Source of the DNA: Lysobacterales bacterium
Lineage (GTDB): Bacteria > Pseudomonadota > Gammaproteobacteria > Xanthomonadales > SZUA-36
DNA length: 11,252 bases
Reading direction: 5' to 3'
NCBI GenBank assembly: GCA_009692275.1
Contig: SHZL01000061.1
Location: 1 to 11,252 of the forward strand
A model generated the notes under the pieces. It was not told the DNA's origin. It saw only the letters and a list, made by a program, of their open reading frames with translations, and ran no database searches. Of this stretch, positions 1-7,253 are shown piece by piece; the stretch's first letter is position 1; each line of letters begins with the position of its first letter. The translations under genes and the position numbers were made by a program.

Positions 1-1143
1 GGACGGGTCGGGTTCATAGCCTGGAATCACCACCCTTGGCAGGTCGCGTTTGAGCAAGCGTTCAATTTCGACCAGCAATTCGTGCTCGTCGATGCACACC
101 AGCGATACCGCCTGGCCTTCGTTACCGGCACGGCCGGTGCGGCCGATGCGATGCACGTAATCTTCGGGCACGTTCGGCAAGTCGTAGTTCACCACGTGCG
201 GCAACTGGTCAATGTCCAGTCCGCGCGCTGCAACATCGGTTGCAACCAGTACCCGGATATCGCCGTTCTTGAATTCCGCCAGCGCACGCGTACGCGCACC
301 CTGGCTCTTGTTGCCGTGAATCGCAGAACTGCTGATGCCGTCCTGCTTCAGTTGTTGTGACAGGCGGTTGGCCCCGTGCTTGGTGCGGGTAAACACCAGC
401 GCCTGGCGCCAGTTTTGCGAACCCACCATGAAGGACAGCAACTCGCGCTTGCGTTCGCGATCCACCATGTGGATGACTTGCTCGACCAGTTCAGCCGGTG
501 TATTGCGGCGCGCGACTTCAATGTGTTCTGGCGCCTCCAGCAGTGTTTCCGAAAATTTCCGCATTTCGTCGGAGTAGGTGGCAGAGAACAACAGGTTCTG
601 GCGTTTGCGCGGCAGCAGAGCGAGGATCTTCCTGATGTCACGGATGAAGCCCATATCCAGCATGCGATCGGCTTCGTCCAGCACCAGGATTTCAACTTTG
701 CTCAGGTCCACGGTGCGCTGCGAGACGTGATCCAGCAGGCGCCCCGGAGTGGCCACCAGGATCTCCACGCCATTGCGCAGCTTCTGGATCTGCGGATTGA
801 TTTTGACTCCGCCAAAAACCACCGCTGACTTCAAAGGCAAGTGTTTGCCATAGGTCAGCACACTTTGCTCCACCTGTGCCGCGAGTTCGCGCGTGGGCAC
901 GAGGATCAGGGCACGCACCGGGCGGCCCCTGGTTGGCAGTGAAGGTTTGTCGCTGAGCAGTTGGAGCATCGGCAAAGTAAAGCCCGCCGTTTTTCCGGTG
1001 CCGGTTTGTGCGCCCGCCAGGAGGTCCCTGCCTTGCAGGATGATGGGTATGGCCTGGCGCTGCACGGGTGTAGGTTCGCTGTAACCTTGTTCGTTGACAG
1101 CACGAAGGAGTTCGGCCGAAAGGCCGAGTTCTTTAAAAGACAT
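1..1143 (-). CDS. rhlE: ATP-dependent RNA helicase RhlE, DEAD-box family (3' end outside window)
   Basis: This is a DEAD-box RNA helicase that unwinds short RNA duplexes in the cytoplasm; RhlE proteins are linked to ribosome assembly, RNA decay and cold growth. The frame is open for 381 codons from the ATG at 1143 to the left edge, so the C-terminus is missing. All core motifs are visible and intact: Q-motif around residues 20-33, Walker A AQTGTGKT 45-52, PTRELA 83-88, GG 111-112, TPGR 132-135, DEAD 156-159, SAT 187-189, ARGLD 306-310 and HRIGRTGR 331-338. The start MSFKELGLS is typical for RhlE. The usual basic C-terminal tail would lie beyond the edge. The ribosome-binding site is poor. The gene has a leader of more than 100 bases with no coding in it. 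SrmB, DbpA or RhlB are less likely, given the N-terminus and the short pre-helicase region. Confidence 0.95.
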   Translation of the reverse strand, partial: MSFKELGLSAELLRAVNEQGYSEPTPVQRQAIPIILQGRDLLAGAQTGTGKTAGFTLPMLQLLSDKPSLPTRGRPVRALILVPTRELAAQVEQSVLTYGKHLPLKSAVVFGGVKINPQIQKLRNGVEILVATPGRLLDHVSQRTVDLSKVEILVLDEADRMLDMGFIRDIRKILALLPRKRQNLLFSATYSDEMRKFSETLLEAPEHIEVARRNTPAELVEQVIHMVDRERKRELLSFMVGSQNWRQALVFTRTKHGANRLSQQLKQDGISSSAIHGNKSQGARTRALAEFKNGDIRVLVATDVAARGLDIDQLPHVVNYDLPNVPEDYVHRIGRTGRAGNEGQAVSLVCIDEHELLVEIERLLKRDLPRVVIPGYEPDPS

Positions 1144-1485
1144 AATATGTAGTGCTCGTTAATCGGCCTGCCTGTGACGTATGTCCCAGGTCGGTCCAGG
1201 CGGAAATTGTTTATTGGTATTCGAGGCTGGCCGAAAGAGGTTACCGCGAGGGATCAGGAATGACCGATTGCACCTGATGGGGCGGACTATACAGCAGAGC
1301 AGCGGGAAAAGCGAAGGCGCTGAGCGTATTTCCCAAAAGGTGCAGGGGGGTAAAGCTCCCGCTCGCTCGCCTGAATCTGTCTGAATAGCGTCCACCATCC
1401 GCTGACTGCAGGTTCAACTCGCCGCCCCTGGTTGAGCCCTATCCCTGCCCGCCGTAGCATTACCCCGTAGACCACCCGGACCTGT
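1144..1485. other. Leader of rhlE and gap after the lipoprotein gene
   Basis: I see no convincing gene in these 342 bases. Both flanking genes are on the minus strand, so the stretch holds the 3' region of the lipoprotein gene and the promoter and leader of rhlE. A short hairpin (CCTGT/ACAGG arms, 1481-1496) straddles the lipoprotein stop codon. No T-run follows it, so I do not call it an intrinsic terminator. Confidence 0.5.
1286..1314 (-). promoter_or_regulatory. Possible rhlE promoter with GC-rich discriminator
   Basis: Read on the minus strand, TATAGT (1291-1286) fits a -10 box and is followed by CCGCCCC, a GC-rich discriminator like those of growth-rate-controlled stable RNA promoters. 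The -35 match 17 bases upstream (1314-1309, TCGCTT) is poor. If it is real, transcription starts near 1280 and gives a leader of about 137 bases before rhlE. Long leaders are common in cold-shock-controlled helicase genes, but that link is inference. Confidence 0.25.
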
Positions 1486-1857
1486 TTACGGACAGGGACC
1501 CGGGGAACAGACCGTCACGGAATCGGCGGAAGCAATGATCGCCCCGACTGCGACAATACCAAGCACCGCCCACAACCAGGTCAGGGAGGAATCATCAGAA
1601 GACCCGGCCCGTTTTACTTTGAGGCTGCGAATGTTGGCGTAGGGGACCAAACCAAACTTGCCGCCGATCCCCTCGTTGGTAATATCCGTCACGGCAAAAT
1701 CCAGTTTTTCACTGTCGTTGGTGATGATTTCCACCTCATCCCCAATATACAGGCCGCTGTCCTCACCCTGGCTTTGCACATTTTGCACGCTGATGGGCTG
1801 CATGGAAGAGCAGGCGGCGAGGTGCAGGATCAGCAGGGAGAGGAGGAAATGGCGCAT
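1486..1857 (-). CDS. Small lipoprotein of unknown function
   Basis: A 123-residue protein with a clear lipoprotein signal: MRHFLLSLLILHLAAC has a positive n-region, a hydrophobic core and the lipobox LAAC with Cys16 as the lipidated residue. The start at 1857 was chosen because the signal peptide begins there; a longer frame to 1896 would bury it and overlap the upstream stop. Residue 17 is Ser, not Asp, so outer-membrane sorting by Lol would be expected. The middle (about 35-90) looks like a small soluble domain with 'GDEVEIITND' and 'LVPYANIRSLKV', a pattern seen in small beta-rich proteins. A second hydrophobic segment (about 98-115, LTWLWAVLGIVAVGAIIASA) lies near the C-terminus. It is the last gene of a three-gene minus-strand cluster, 23 bases after its neighbour. 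The function is not recognised. Confidence 0.75.
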   Translation of the reverse strand: MRHFLLSLLILHLAACSSMQPISVQNVQSQGEDSGLYIGDEVEIITNDSEKLDFAVTDITNEGIGGKFGLVPYANIRSLKVKRAGSSDDSSLTWLWAVLGIVAVGAIIASADSVTVCSPGPCP

Positions 1858-1880
1858 CACGATCTCAACATTGAAGTGGC

Positions 1881-2843
1881 CTAGTTCTCGCCACAAACCG
1901 ACATGATACCGAATGTAGCCGGATCCGGCAGTTTCCCTTTTGCCACCAGCTCAGCGACCACTTTTTCCGCTGGCGATTGTGTGTCCCGCTCTTTGTGCAT
2001 TGTCCGCTGCTGCTCCACCCACGGTGTATGCAACATCGGACAATACGTGGCTACCGTTTTCTGAATTCGTTTCCAGCGTCTTTCCTTGAAGATATTGGGC
2101 AGCCAGGATTCGTCCCGATCCGGGGTGACGTAGGTGCGGAAATCAAACGCATCAGAGAAACGCCAGCGACCGTCCTGTTGATACAACAAGGGCTTTTCCC
2201 CGTGGCACAACTGCTGATAGAACAGAAATCCCTGGTAGTTGGCCTCCAGGTCAGACGGTGAGAACACCCCGGTGACCCAATAGCCCTGCCCTCCCGATTC
2301 GAGCTTTACGCTGAATTGAATCATTTTGCGCTGCAATTCATCAGGAGGATATTTGTCCTCGCGCTTTTTCCACCAGCGGTAGTACCACCAGCCTTCCGAT
2401 ATGAAATGTGCCAGCTTGTCGGTGCCGAGGCGGATCCCATCCACCTGCACCGTAGGGCTGGGGTTTAGCCAGCGAGCGGTATCGACAGGGATGGTCTTGG
2501 CCAGCAGATAGTGCTTGCGGTAATCGCGATCCTCCTCGAGACCGAGCGGAATGCGGTCAACCAGGGGGCTGGTGATCACCCACATCTCGATGGCGTGGTA
2601 AATCGACTGTTGCATACGGTGCTGCACGACGTCGGCCATGGCTTCACAATCGCCTGTCGCATTTTCAGAACTTTCATCCAGGGCGGTCTGGATGGTCAAC
2701 TTGACCCAGGCATTCAAATAGTCGGCTGAGTCTGCGATGGGCTTGCCCCAGGCATAGTACTGGTCGGTTTCCATGGCCTGCAGGGGAGAGCCGGCCAACA
2801 GCGCGGCAATAACGATCACCCGGCAAGTCAAATGGGCTTTCAT
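1881..2843 (-). CDS. Exported protein of unknown function with DKLAHF motif
   Basis: A 320-residue protein. I start it at 2843 rather than the in-frame ATG at 2861 because MKAHLTCRVIVIAALLAGSPLQA is then a complete signal peptide with likely cleavage after Ala23; this start lies 5 bases after the stop of the upstream gene. The mature part is rich in Trp and Tyr. It contains GTDKLAHF (DKLAHF at about residues 142-147) followed by an aromatic, basic stretch (EGWWYYRWWKK). A 'DK..HF' element also marks small periplasmic proteins of the YfiM/DUF2279 type, but the remainder does not resemble them clearly, so I assign no family. Several Cys in the mature region would suit a disulphide-forming periplasmic protein. 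The tight spacing argues for co-translation with the flanking envelope genes. Confidence 0.75.
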   Translation of the reverse strand: MKAHLTCRVIVIAALLAGSPLQAMETDQYYAWGKPIADSADYLNAWVKLTIQTALDESSENATGDCEAMADVVQHRMQQSIYHAIEMWVITSPLVDRIPLGLEEDRDYRKHYLLAKTIPVDTARWLNPSPTVQVDGIRLGTDKLAHFISEGWWYYRWWKKREDKYPPDELQRKMIQFSVKLESGGQGYWVTGVFSPSDLEANYQGFLFYQQLCHGEKPLLYQQDGRWRFSDAFDFRTYVTPDRDESWLPNIFKERRWKRIQKTVATYCPMLHTPWVEQQRTMHKERDTQSPAEKVVAELVAKGKLPDPATFGIMSVCGEN

Positions 2844-2848
2844 GTGCT

Positions 2849-3460
2849 TCAAAACCCCCATCCTATGCTACCGGAATAGAGCCACTCGTCCGGAGAATTG
2901 GACGACAGGGAGTGCATGACCGCAGCGGCAAGGTTTATTCGCAATATGGAAAAATTGGCTTCGACGCCGGCAAAAGTCTGGCCGGGTTCAATCGGGCGGC
3001 TGCCCCCCCAGGTGCGCAGCACCGCCCCCCGTGCCGCGCACCCGAAATACACCGTTGGGATGAGGTGCTGCAACTGCCCGGTCTCTCCAGCCAAACGGCC
3101 CCAACCCACACTGCCTTGCAGGCCATACACGCCCGGTTCCACTGCTAATTGCCAGCCATGCAGCATGCAGCCAACGGCACAATTTTCACTCTTGGGTTGC
3201 TCCACGAATATGGCTCCAAGGCCGACGGACAGTAGTTGGGAGCTGCTGTACCTCGCCCGGATCAAGCCGTACCAGCGCCATTCGGTGTTTTCCAGTTCGG
3301 CACGCATCTGTTGCATAGCCTGATCTTTGGCGGATTGCTCCTGTGCAGATTGTTGTTCAGAAGATGGTCGTTCAGCGGTAAGGGCCGGGCTGGTGACGGG
3401 CTCCGCCTGGATTTCCCCGGCAAAAGCGTGCTGGCCCAGTAATTGAGCGCATGCAAACAC
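2849..3460 (-). CDS. Probable exported or outer-membrane protein of unknown function, start uncertain
   Basis: A 203-residue frame beginning with GTG at 3460. The first residues (FACAQLLGQHAFA, then GE) look like the end of a signal peptide with cleavage after AFA. A Gln/Glu-rich linker follows (about 25-55). The C-terminal 140 residues alternate Gly and aromatic residues in beta-strand-like fashion and end in '...GSIGWGF', a terminal Phe as in outer-membrane beta-barrels. The beta-barrel idea is inference. No ATG, TTG or further GTG exists between 3460 and the upstream in-frame TGA, although the frame before the GTG (QKFFCTCV) reads as the rest of a signal peptide. An ATG at 3516 with a fair ribosome site is out of frame by two bases. 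So the start may be unusual, or the 5' end may carry an indel. It is the first gene of the three-gene cluster. Confidence 0.65.
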   Translation of the reverse strand: MFACAQLLGQHAFAGEIQAEPVTSPALTAERPSSEQQSAQEQSAKDQAMQQMRAELENTEWRWYGLIRARYSSSQLLSVGLGAIFVEQPKSENCAVGCMLHGWQLAVEPGVYGLQGSVGWGRLAGETGQLQHLIPTVYFGCAARGAVLRTWGGSRPIEPGQTFAGVEANFSILRINLAAAVMHSLSSNSPDEWLYSGSIGWGF

Positions 3461-3624
3461 GCAGGTGCAGAAAAATTTCTGTGGCGAGGGAAGGGCGCAC
3501 GAGCATGTCTCGCCGCGCGTTCAGCGTGCATTCACTAGCGGATCGTCAAAATTTCGCAATGCCTCTGCTTTTCAGGGAAACTGGGCTCCCGGCAGATGTC
3601 CACAAGGGGTTTGGGAGTATGAAG

Positions 3625-4692
3625 ATGAGAACACTCATTATGGTGTGGCTGGCATTGGCCAGTTGCAGTGTCCAGGCGTATGAAAACTTTATAGAAAACC
3701 CCGTAGCGCCTTACCCGGCCGGTTGCGCCACGATTCCCGATTCGCAAACCTTCATCTATGGCGACAACCTTCAACGGGTCTACGACGATGAGCTGACCCT
3801 GACCGATGCCTCCGATCTGACTAACGAACTGCCGGTTAATGTCCATGTTTACCGGGTTGCATGCGCAGACCCGAACCGCTCGGTGATCTGGATCGAGTTT
3901 GAGATTCCCGCTTTCCTCAACCCGGATAACACGTTTTACCTGACGCCCGAGGTGCATGCCTTCATTGATGGCCAGGACATAACCATGCGCCTGACCGGCG
4001 AGCCCAATACCTGGGGCAGCGCCACGGAACCCGATGGATTTGGCCACGTCATTGGTGGCTACCAGGAGTTCTCGAATGGCACGGAACTGACGTGGATCTA
4101 TGTGCTGGACAACCTGTCCCTGTATGCAACCTTCTCCGATCCGGACCTGTTCATGTCCCCTGCACAATACAACGACAGCTTTGAACTGGACATTCTGACC
4201 CTGAACAGCACCTGGACCATTGAAATTCCGTCCACGTTTGACTCGCTCAATCCCAACCCCCGCTTACCCCTGTCCGGCAGGTTGTCAGGTAATTGGGTGG
4301 TGGGAGGCGTTCCCGACCAGGGGTTTGTCATTGCCATATCCGAATTGACCAACAGCCTTGATCCCCTGATGTTCCTGTCCTGGTACACCTACGATAACGA
4401 TGGGAAGTTGCTGTGGCTCACCGGTGCCGCGCAGTTCGAAATCGGTGACACCCACATCACCATTCCCATCGAGCTGGTGACCAACGGCCAGTTCCTCGGC
4501 AGCAAGAAGGCAGATCGCGAGGTGGTGGGCAGCGTGATCATCACCAGCAACGACTGCAACGACCTGAGCTTTCATTACGAGCTGAACGATATTAACCTCG
4601 GCAGCGGCGATGAGAAATTGCAGCGCGTGTTTTCTCTGGAGACCGCGGGGTATGTGTGCCGGGATCTCGAAGCGCGGATCGACGCCAACTAG
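3625..4692 (+). CDS. Exported protein of unknown function with C-terminal WYTYD/WLTG module
   Basis: A 355-residue secreted or periplasmic protein. The start at 3625 was chosen because GGGAG at 3613-3617 sits 7 bases upstream and MRTLIMVWLALASCSVQA gives a clean signal peptide; the ATG at 3619 is an alternative adding two residues. The N-terminal half (about 20-210) is acidic and strand-rich, with Cys pairs, and is not recognised. The C-terminal part starts at SGNW (221-224) and has WYTYD (253-257) and WLTG (264-267). This pattern recurs in exported gammaproteobacterial proteins, often with 'GHGF' where this one has 'DQGF'. The function of that module is not known to me. It is divergent from the minus-strand envelope cluster and 63 bases upstream of the TPR-Fic gene on the same strand, so the two may share a transcript. 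Confidence 0.8.
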   Translation: MRTLIMVWLALASCSVQAYENFIENPVAPYPAGCATIPDSQTFIYGDNLQRVYDDELTLTDASDLTNELPVNVHVYRVACADPNRSVIWIEFEIPAFLNPDNTFYLTPEVHAFIDGQDITMRLTGEPNTWGSATEPDGFGHVIGGYQEFSNGTELTWIYVLDNLSLYATFSDPDLFMSPAQYNDSFELDILTLNSTWTIEIPSTFDSLNPNPRLPLSGRLSGNWVVGGVPDQGFVIAISELTNSLDPLMFLSWYTYDNDGKLLWLTGAAQFEIGDTHITIPIELVTNGQFLGSKKADREVVGSVIITSNDCNDLSFHYELNDINLGSGDEKLQRVFSLETAGYVCRDLEARIDAN

Positions 4693-4755
4693 TGGTGCGC
4701 GGACGCCACCCGCGTGCGCTACACTGGTCACTGCGGGGCGAGTGTTTGAACTGCC

Positions 4756-6555
4756 ATGGCGCAAATAGCTTCACAAAATGTTCAGAATGACTCGCTCACC
4801 AGCCTGCAGGCCAGGGTGGAAAGCGACCCGAACGATGGCGCTGCATGGCTGGCCATAGCCCGGATACTCGCCCGCAGCCCACCCGGCCCAAGTCTGAGAC
4901 ATGCCATTGGCCGGAGCATTGAATTACTGCCCGATGATTATCAGGCCTGGTTAATGGCGGGCCTGGAAATGCAGCAAAGCCGGGGAGCTGTTGCAGCGCT
5001 GCAGTGGTTGCATCACATATCCCAACAACGCCCCGAGCTGGTGGCTCCTCCTCTGGCCGCAGCGCAATTACAATCTGCTGATCAAACTGCAACAGCGGCC
5101 AAGAGTTTCCTTTCAATCATTCAGGATTTTCCCGCAGATGCTCGCGCCCATTTATTGTATGCAGAGCTGTTGCAGAAGCAGGGCGAGTTACATGCCGCTG
5201 GTGACCAGCTGCAACTGGCCCTGAATCTCAAGCCGGAGATTGCGCAAAACTGGACCGCACTGGCCATGCTGCGCCTGGCGACAGGCCGTTACCAGGAAGC
5301 GGTAATGGCCGCCAATTCTGCGCTGGATATAGGCCCCGGCGAAGGGCCTGCGCGCATGGCACGCGCGGAAGCGTACCGGCTTGCAGCACGATGGAAACCT
5401 GCGATGGATGACTACCGTGAGCTGCTCAGAACGAAACCTGACAATCCATTCATTCTGATGGGCATCGGTTGTTGCCTGGCGGGAGCTGGTGACTTTGCAG
5501 GGGCGCTGGTCCAGCTCGAGAAGGTACTGCAGATCAAGCCGGATTTTTTCGAAGCCAGGCTCAACGTTGCCTTGGTTCTGGCAAGCCAGGCCAAAAATTC
5601 CGAAGCGCTCGATTACCTTGCGACCTTGTTGCAGCAGGGTCAATTACCAGCACCTCTGCGAGACCAGGCCTTGGTCGCGCGGGCAGCCTTACTCGAGCAA
5701 CAACGCTTGCCAGCTTATCTGCACGGAACTCCAGAAACTCACAACCTGGAAGAATTGCAGGCAGCTTTGCGACAGGCTCCTGAGATCCTGTTGCAACCCG
5801 ACCAGCGTGTGGAGGACAGTTTGCGTGTCATGGCGCTGGCCAGCCAGGGAGCGAACTTGCAGCTTTCTGACCCAGGATGCCGGTTTGAAAAGCGGCATGC
5901 TGCATTTGTAGAAGCCTGTGTGCTGAGCCGTGCTGCGGACACAGTGGCTGATATGGTTAAGCTGTGGCATGACCTGCAACAACCTGGAACGGACTTCAGC
6001 GGTTTGGATCACACGGCGCGTGAACTGCGTGAGACCTGGAGCGCAGTGTCCGTTCGACAACGCCTGTGTGCTGCACAGGTTAATAAGGGCTGTGGTGAGG
6101 CCTGGCTACGCTATTGGCACGCTCGCTTGTTTCGTCAATCTGCGGCTTGTTTTCCAGGCCTCTTCAAGTGTGCTCCCAACAACATTGGGCTGCACGAGAC
6201 CACAGCCCCGCAACAGGTGATTCGGTCTGTCAGGTTCCTGCTGGATGAACTTTACCCCTCATTACCCGCCGGTTTGAGCCGGGCCGCATTTATGCTGGTT
6301 GCCATGTGCCGCATTCATGGCTTTGTGGATGGCAACGGCCGAGTGGCAAGATTTCTTTTTGGCTGGGAACTGGAGTGCGCCGGCCTGCCACCTGCGCTCT
6401 GGACTCCTGACCTGTTGAAAAAAGGGCTTGTCCATTGCCAGGACCAGGCGCTGTATAGCAACAGCTTCGAAGCGTTCCAGCCTGTTTTGCAGCAAGCACA
6501 AAGCCAGACTGAAACTTTGTTAAGAGACTTCTCCGAACGCCTGGCTCAATCCTGA
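4756..6555 (+). CDS. TPR-repeat protein with C-terminal Fic (AMPylation) domain
   Basis: A 599-residue cytoplasmic protein; no signal peptide. Residues about 14-305 form roughly eight TPR-like helix pairs; the clearest lie at about 130-290, with 'LLYAELLQKQGELHAAGDQL' and 'GAGDFAGALVQLEKVLQIKP'. A helical linker leads to a Fic domain (about 460-570). Its catalytic loop, HGFVDGNGR followed by V-A-R, spans residues 521-532 and keeps His521, Asp525, the GNGR anion hole and Arg532; the usual Pro after His is Gly. Fic domains mostly transfer AMP from ATP to a Ser, Thr or Tyr of a target protein; the TPR array probably selects the target. The (S/T)xxxE(G/N) inhibitory motif is not visible before or after the Fic core. 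TPR plus Fic recalls animal FICD, but the repeat array here is far longer and no membrane anchor is present. The ribosome site is weak. The target is unknown. Confidence 0.85.
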   Translation: MAQIASQNVQNDSLTSLQARVESDPNDGAAWLAIARILARSPPGPSLRHAIGRSIELLPDDYQAWLMAGLEMQQSRGAVAALQWLHHISQQRPELVAPPLAAAQLQSADQTATAAKSFLSIIQDFPADARAHLLYAELLQKQGELHAAGDQLQLALNLKPEIAQNWTALAMLRLATGRYQEAVMAANSALDIGPGEGPARMARAEAYRLAARWKPAMDDYRELLRTKPDNPFILMGIGCCLAGAGDFAGALVQLEKVLQIKPDFFEARLNVALVLASQAKNSEALDYLATLLQQGQLPAPLRDQALVARAALLEQQRLPAYLHGTPETHNLEELQAALRQAPEILLQPDQRVEDSLRVMALASQGANLQLSDPGCRFEKRHAAFVEACVLSRAADTVADMVKLWHDLQQPGTDFSGLDHTARELRETWSAVSVRQRLCAAQVNKGCGEAWLRYWHARLFRQSAACFPGLFKCAPNNIGLHETTAPQQVIRSVRFLLDELYPSLPAGLSRAAFMLVAMCRIHGFVDGNGRVARFLFGWELECAGLPPALWTPDLLKKGLVHCQDQALYSNSFEAFQPVLQQAQSQTETLLRDFSERLAQS

Positions 6556-6564
6556 TTGGGTTTT
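6545..6564 (+). terminator. Possible weak intrinsic terminator after the TPR-Fic gene
   Basis: CTCAAT and ATTGGG can pair around a four-base loop (6545-6560) and are followed by TTTT. The hairpin overlaps the stop codon at 6553-6555 and has only six pairs, one of them G-T, so it is marginal. Confidence 0.3.
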
Positions 6565-6853
6565 CGCTGTTTGCGGATTTTGTGCTGGTCAAGATTACCT
6601 GGGCGATTCAGCAGGTTGCCTGGAAATAGAGTGGTTCCTGCCCAGGCAGTGGTGTTTACTCCTTGCTGTTGTTGCTCAGCAGGGTGATGTTGACAACCAA
6701 ACCATCGAAGGGATGGACAGCGGGTGGAACCCGGTCCTGATGCATTCGCACCGGGCAAAGTGTTAACCATGTGGTCGGAATAGACCAATGGTTCTACCCC
6801 GATTTCCCGGAGACCTCGTTAAGAGTGGACAATCTACCACCGCGAGGTGAAAC
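6565..6853. other. Non-coding, probably degraded DNA
   Basis: No gene is supported here. A start-less frame runs out of phase from inside the end of the TPR-Fic gene to a TAA at about 6766, and a minus-strand frame also stays open, but neither has a start signal or a recognisable family pattern. The last part (about 6818-6853), just before the transposase start, probably contains the left end of the IS3-type element. Confidence 0.4.
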
Positions 6854-6926
6854 ATGGCGAGAAAGCGATACAGTCCTGAATATAAGCAGGAAGCAGTAAC
6901 ACTGGTTCAACAATCCGATATTCCTC
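6854..6926 (+). pseudogene. Remnant of IS3-family transposase OrfA (N-terminus only)
   Basis: From the ATG at 6854, preceded by GAGGTGA at 6844-6850, the frame reads MARKRYSPEYKQEAVTLVQQ. This is the usual start of IS3-family OrfA proteins, the helix-turn-helix subunit that pairs with the DDE subunit OrfB. After about 23 residues the family pattern stops and the frame ends at 6965-6967. A full OrfA has about 90-100 residues, and no OrfB is present. The break near 6921-6926 coincides with the start of a different coding-like tail in another frame, so a deletion or recombination joined the two. It cannot transpose. Confidence 0.75.
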
Positions 6927-7043
6927 TCCCGAACCGATTTGGAGCAATTCGTCAAGGTGGTCGGTGATTTTCGAAATGCCTTGGTACACAACCGCGATGC
7001 GGATACGGCGACTCGTCAGCTGGCTCTGGCCGTCCTGGAGTGA
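6924..7043 (+). pseudogene. C-terminal tail of an unidentified protein, HEPN-like R-x4-H motif
   Basis: A start-less frame ends in TGA at 7041-7043 and codes for about 39 residues, from LSRTDLEQF through DFRNALVHNRD to LALAVLE. It reads like a real amphipathic protein end: acidic and basic residues are well spaced and codon use is GC-rich at third positions. The RNALVH element (codons 6972-6989) matches the R-x4-6-H active-site motif of HEPN ribonuclease domains. That motif is short and could be chance. The upstream part is missing; the IS3 OrfA start abuts it. The parent gene was probably lost by a deletion from within the insertion sequence. Confidence 0.4.
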
Positions 7044-7253
7044 TTTGGCAAGGCATTTGCGGCGGCAAGGGCAATGCAGGACTGACTTCATCGACTTATC
7101 CACGAAACAATTGCGGTGGGGGCGACATTATTTGAACCGCGGACCATTACCAATCGTCCTGCAGTGTGAATTTCGTAAACTCCTGAAGTGGGAAGATTGT
7201 GCTTGGACGAGCTTTCAGATCTACGCGTGGCGTGACAGAAGGCCATAATTAAC

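Noticed and set aside
3535..4167. 210-codon open frame on the minus strand
   Set aside because: It lies wholly inside or opposite the exported 355-residue protein and its upstream region and is explained as a shadow of that coding frame; it has no signal peptide or known motif.
4695..4722. GC-rich partial hairpin between the 355-residue gene and the TPR-Fic gene
   Set aside because: The arms pair only in part and no T-run follows, so an intrinsic terminator is not supported.
4285..4764. 159-codon open frame on the minus strand
   Set aside because: It is antisense to the WYTYD module coding region and has no recognisable pattern.
6549..6766. Start-less plus-strand frame overlapping the end of the TPR-Fic gene (DWVFAVCGF... 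to AKC)
   Set aside because: It has no start codon or ribosome site, an odd Cys/Trp-rich composition and no family pattern; a frameshift extension of the Fic protein is not needed because the Fic fold is already complete.
7106..7140. A stretch that, read on the minus strand, resembles a tRNA T-arm (GGTTCAAAT) followed by CGCCCCCACC, as at an island attachment site
   Set aside because: The T-stem does not pair, no matching 5' acceptor or anticodon arm is found, and no second copy of the sequence or integrase gene is present in the window.
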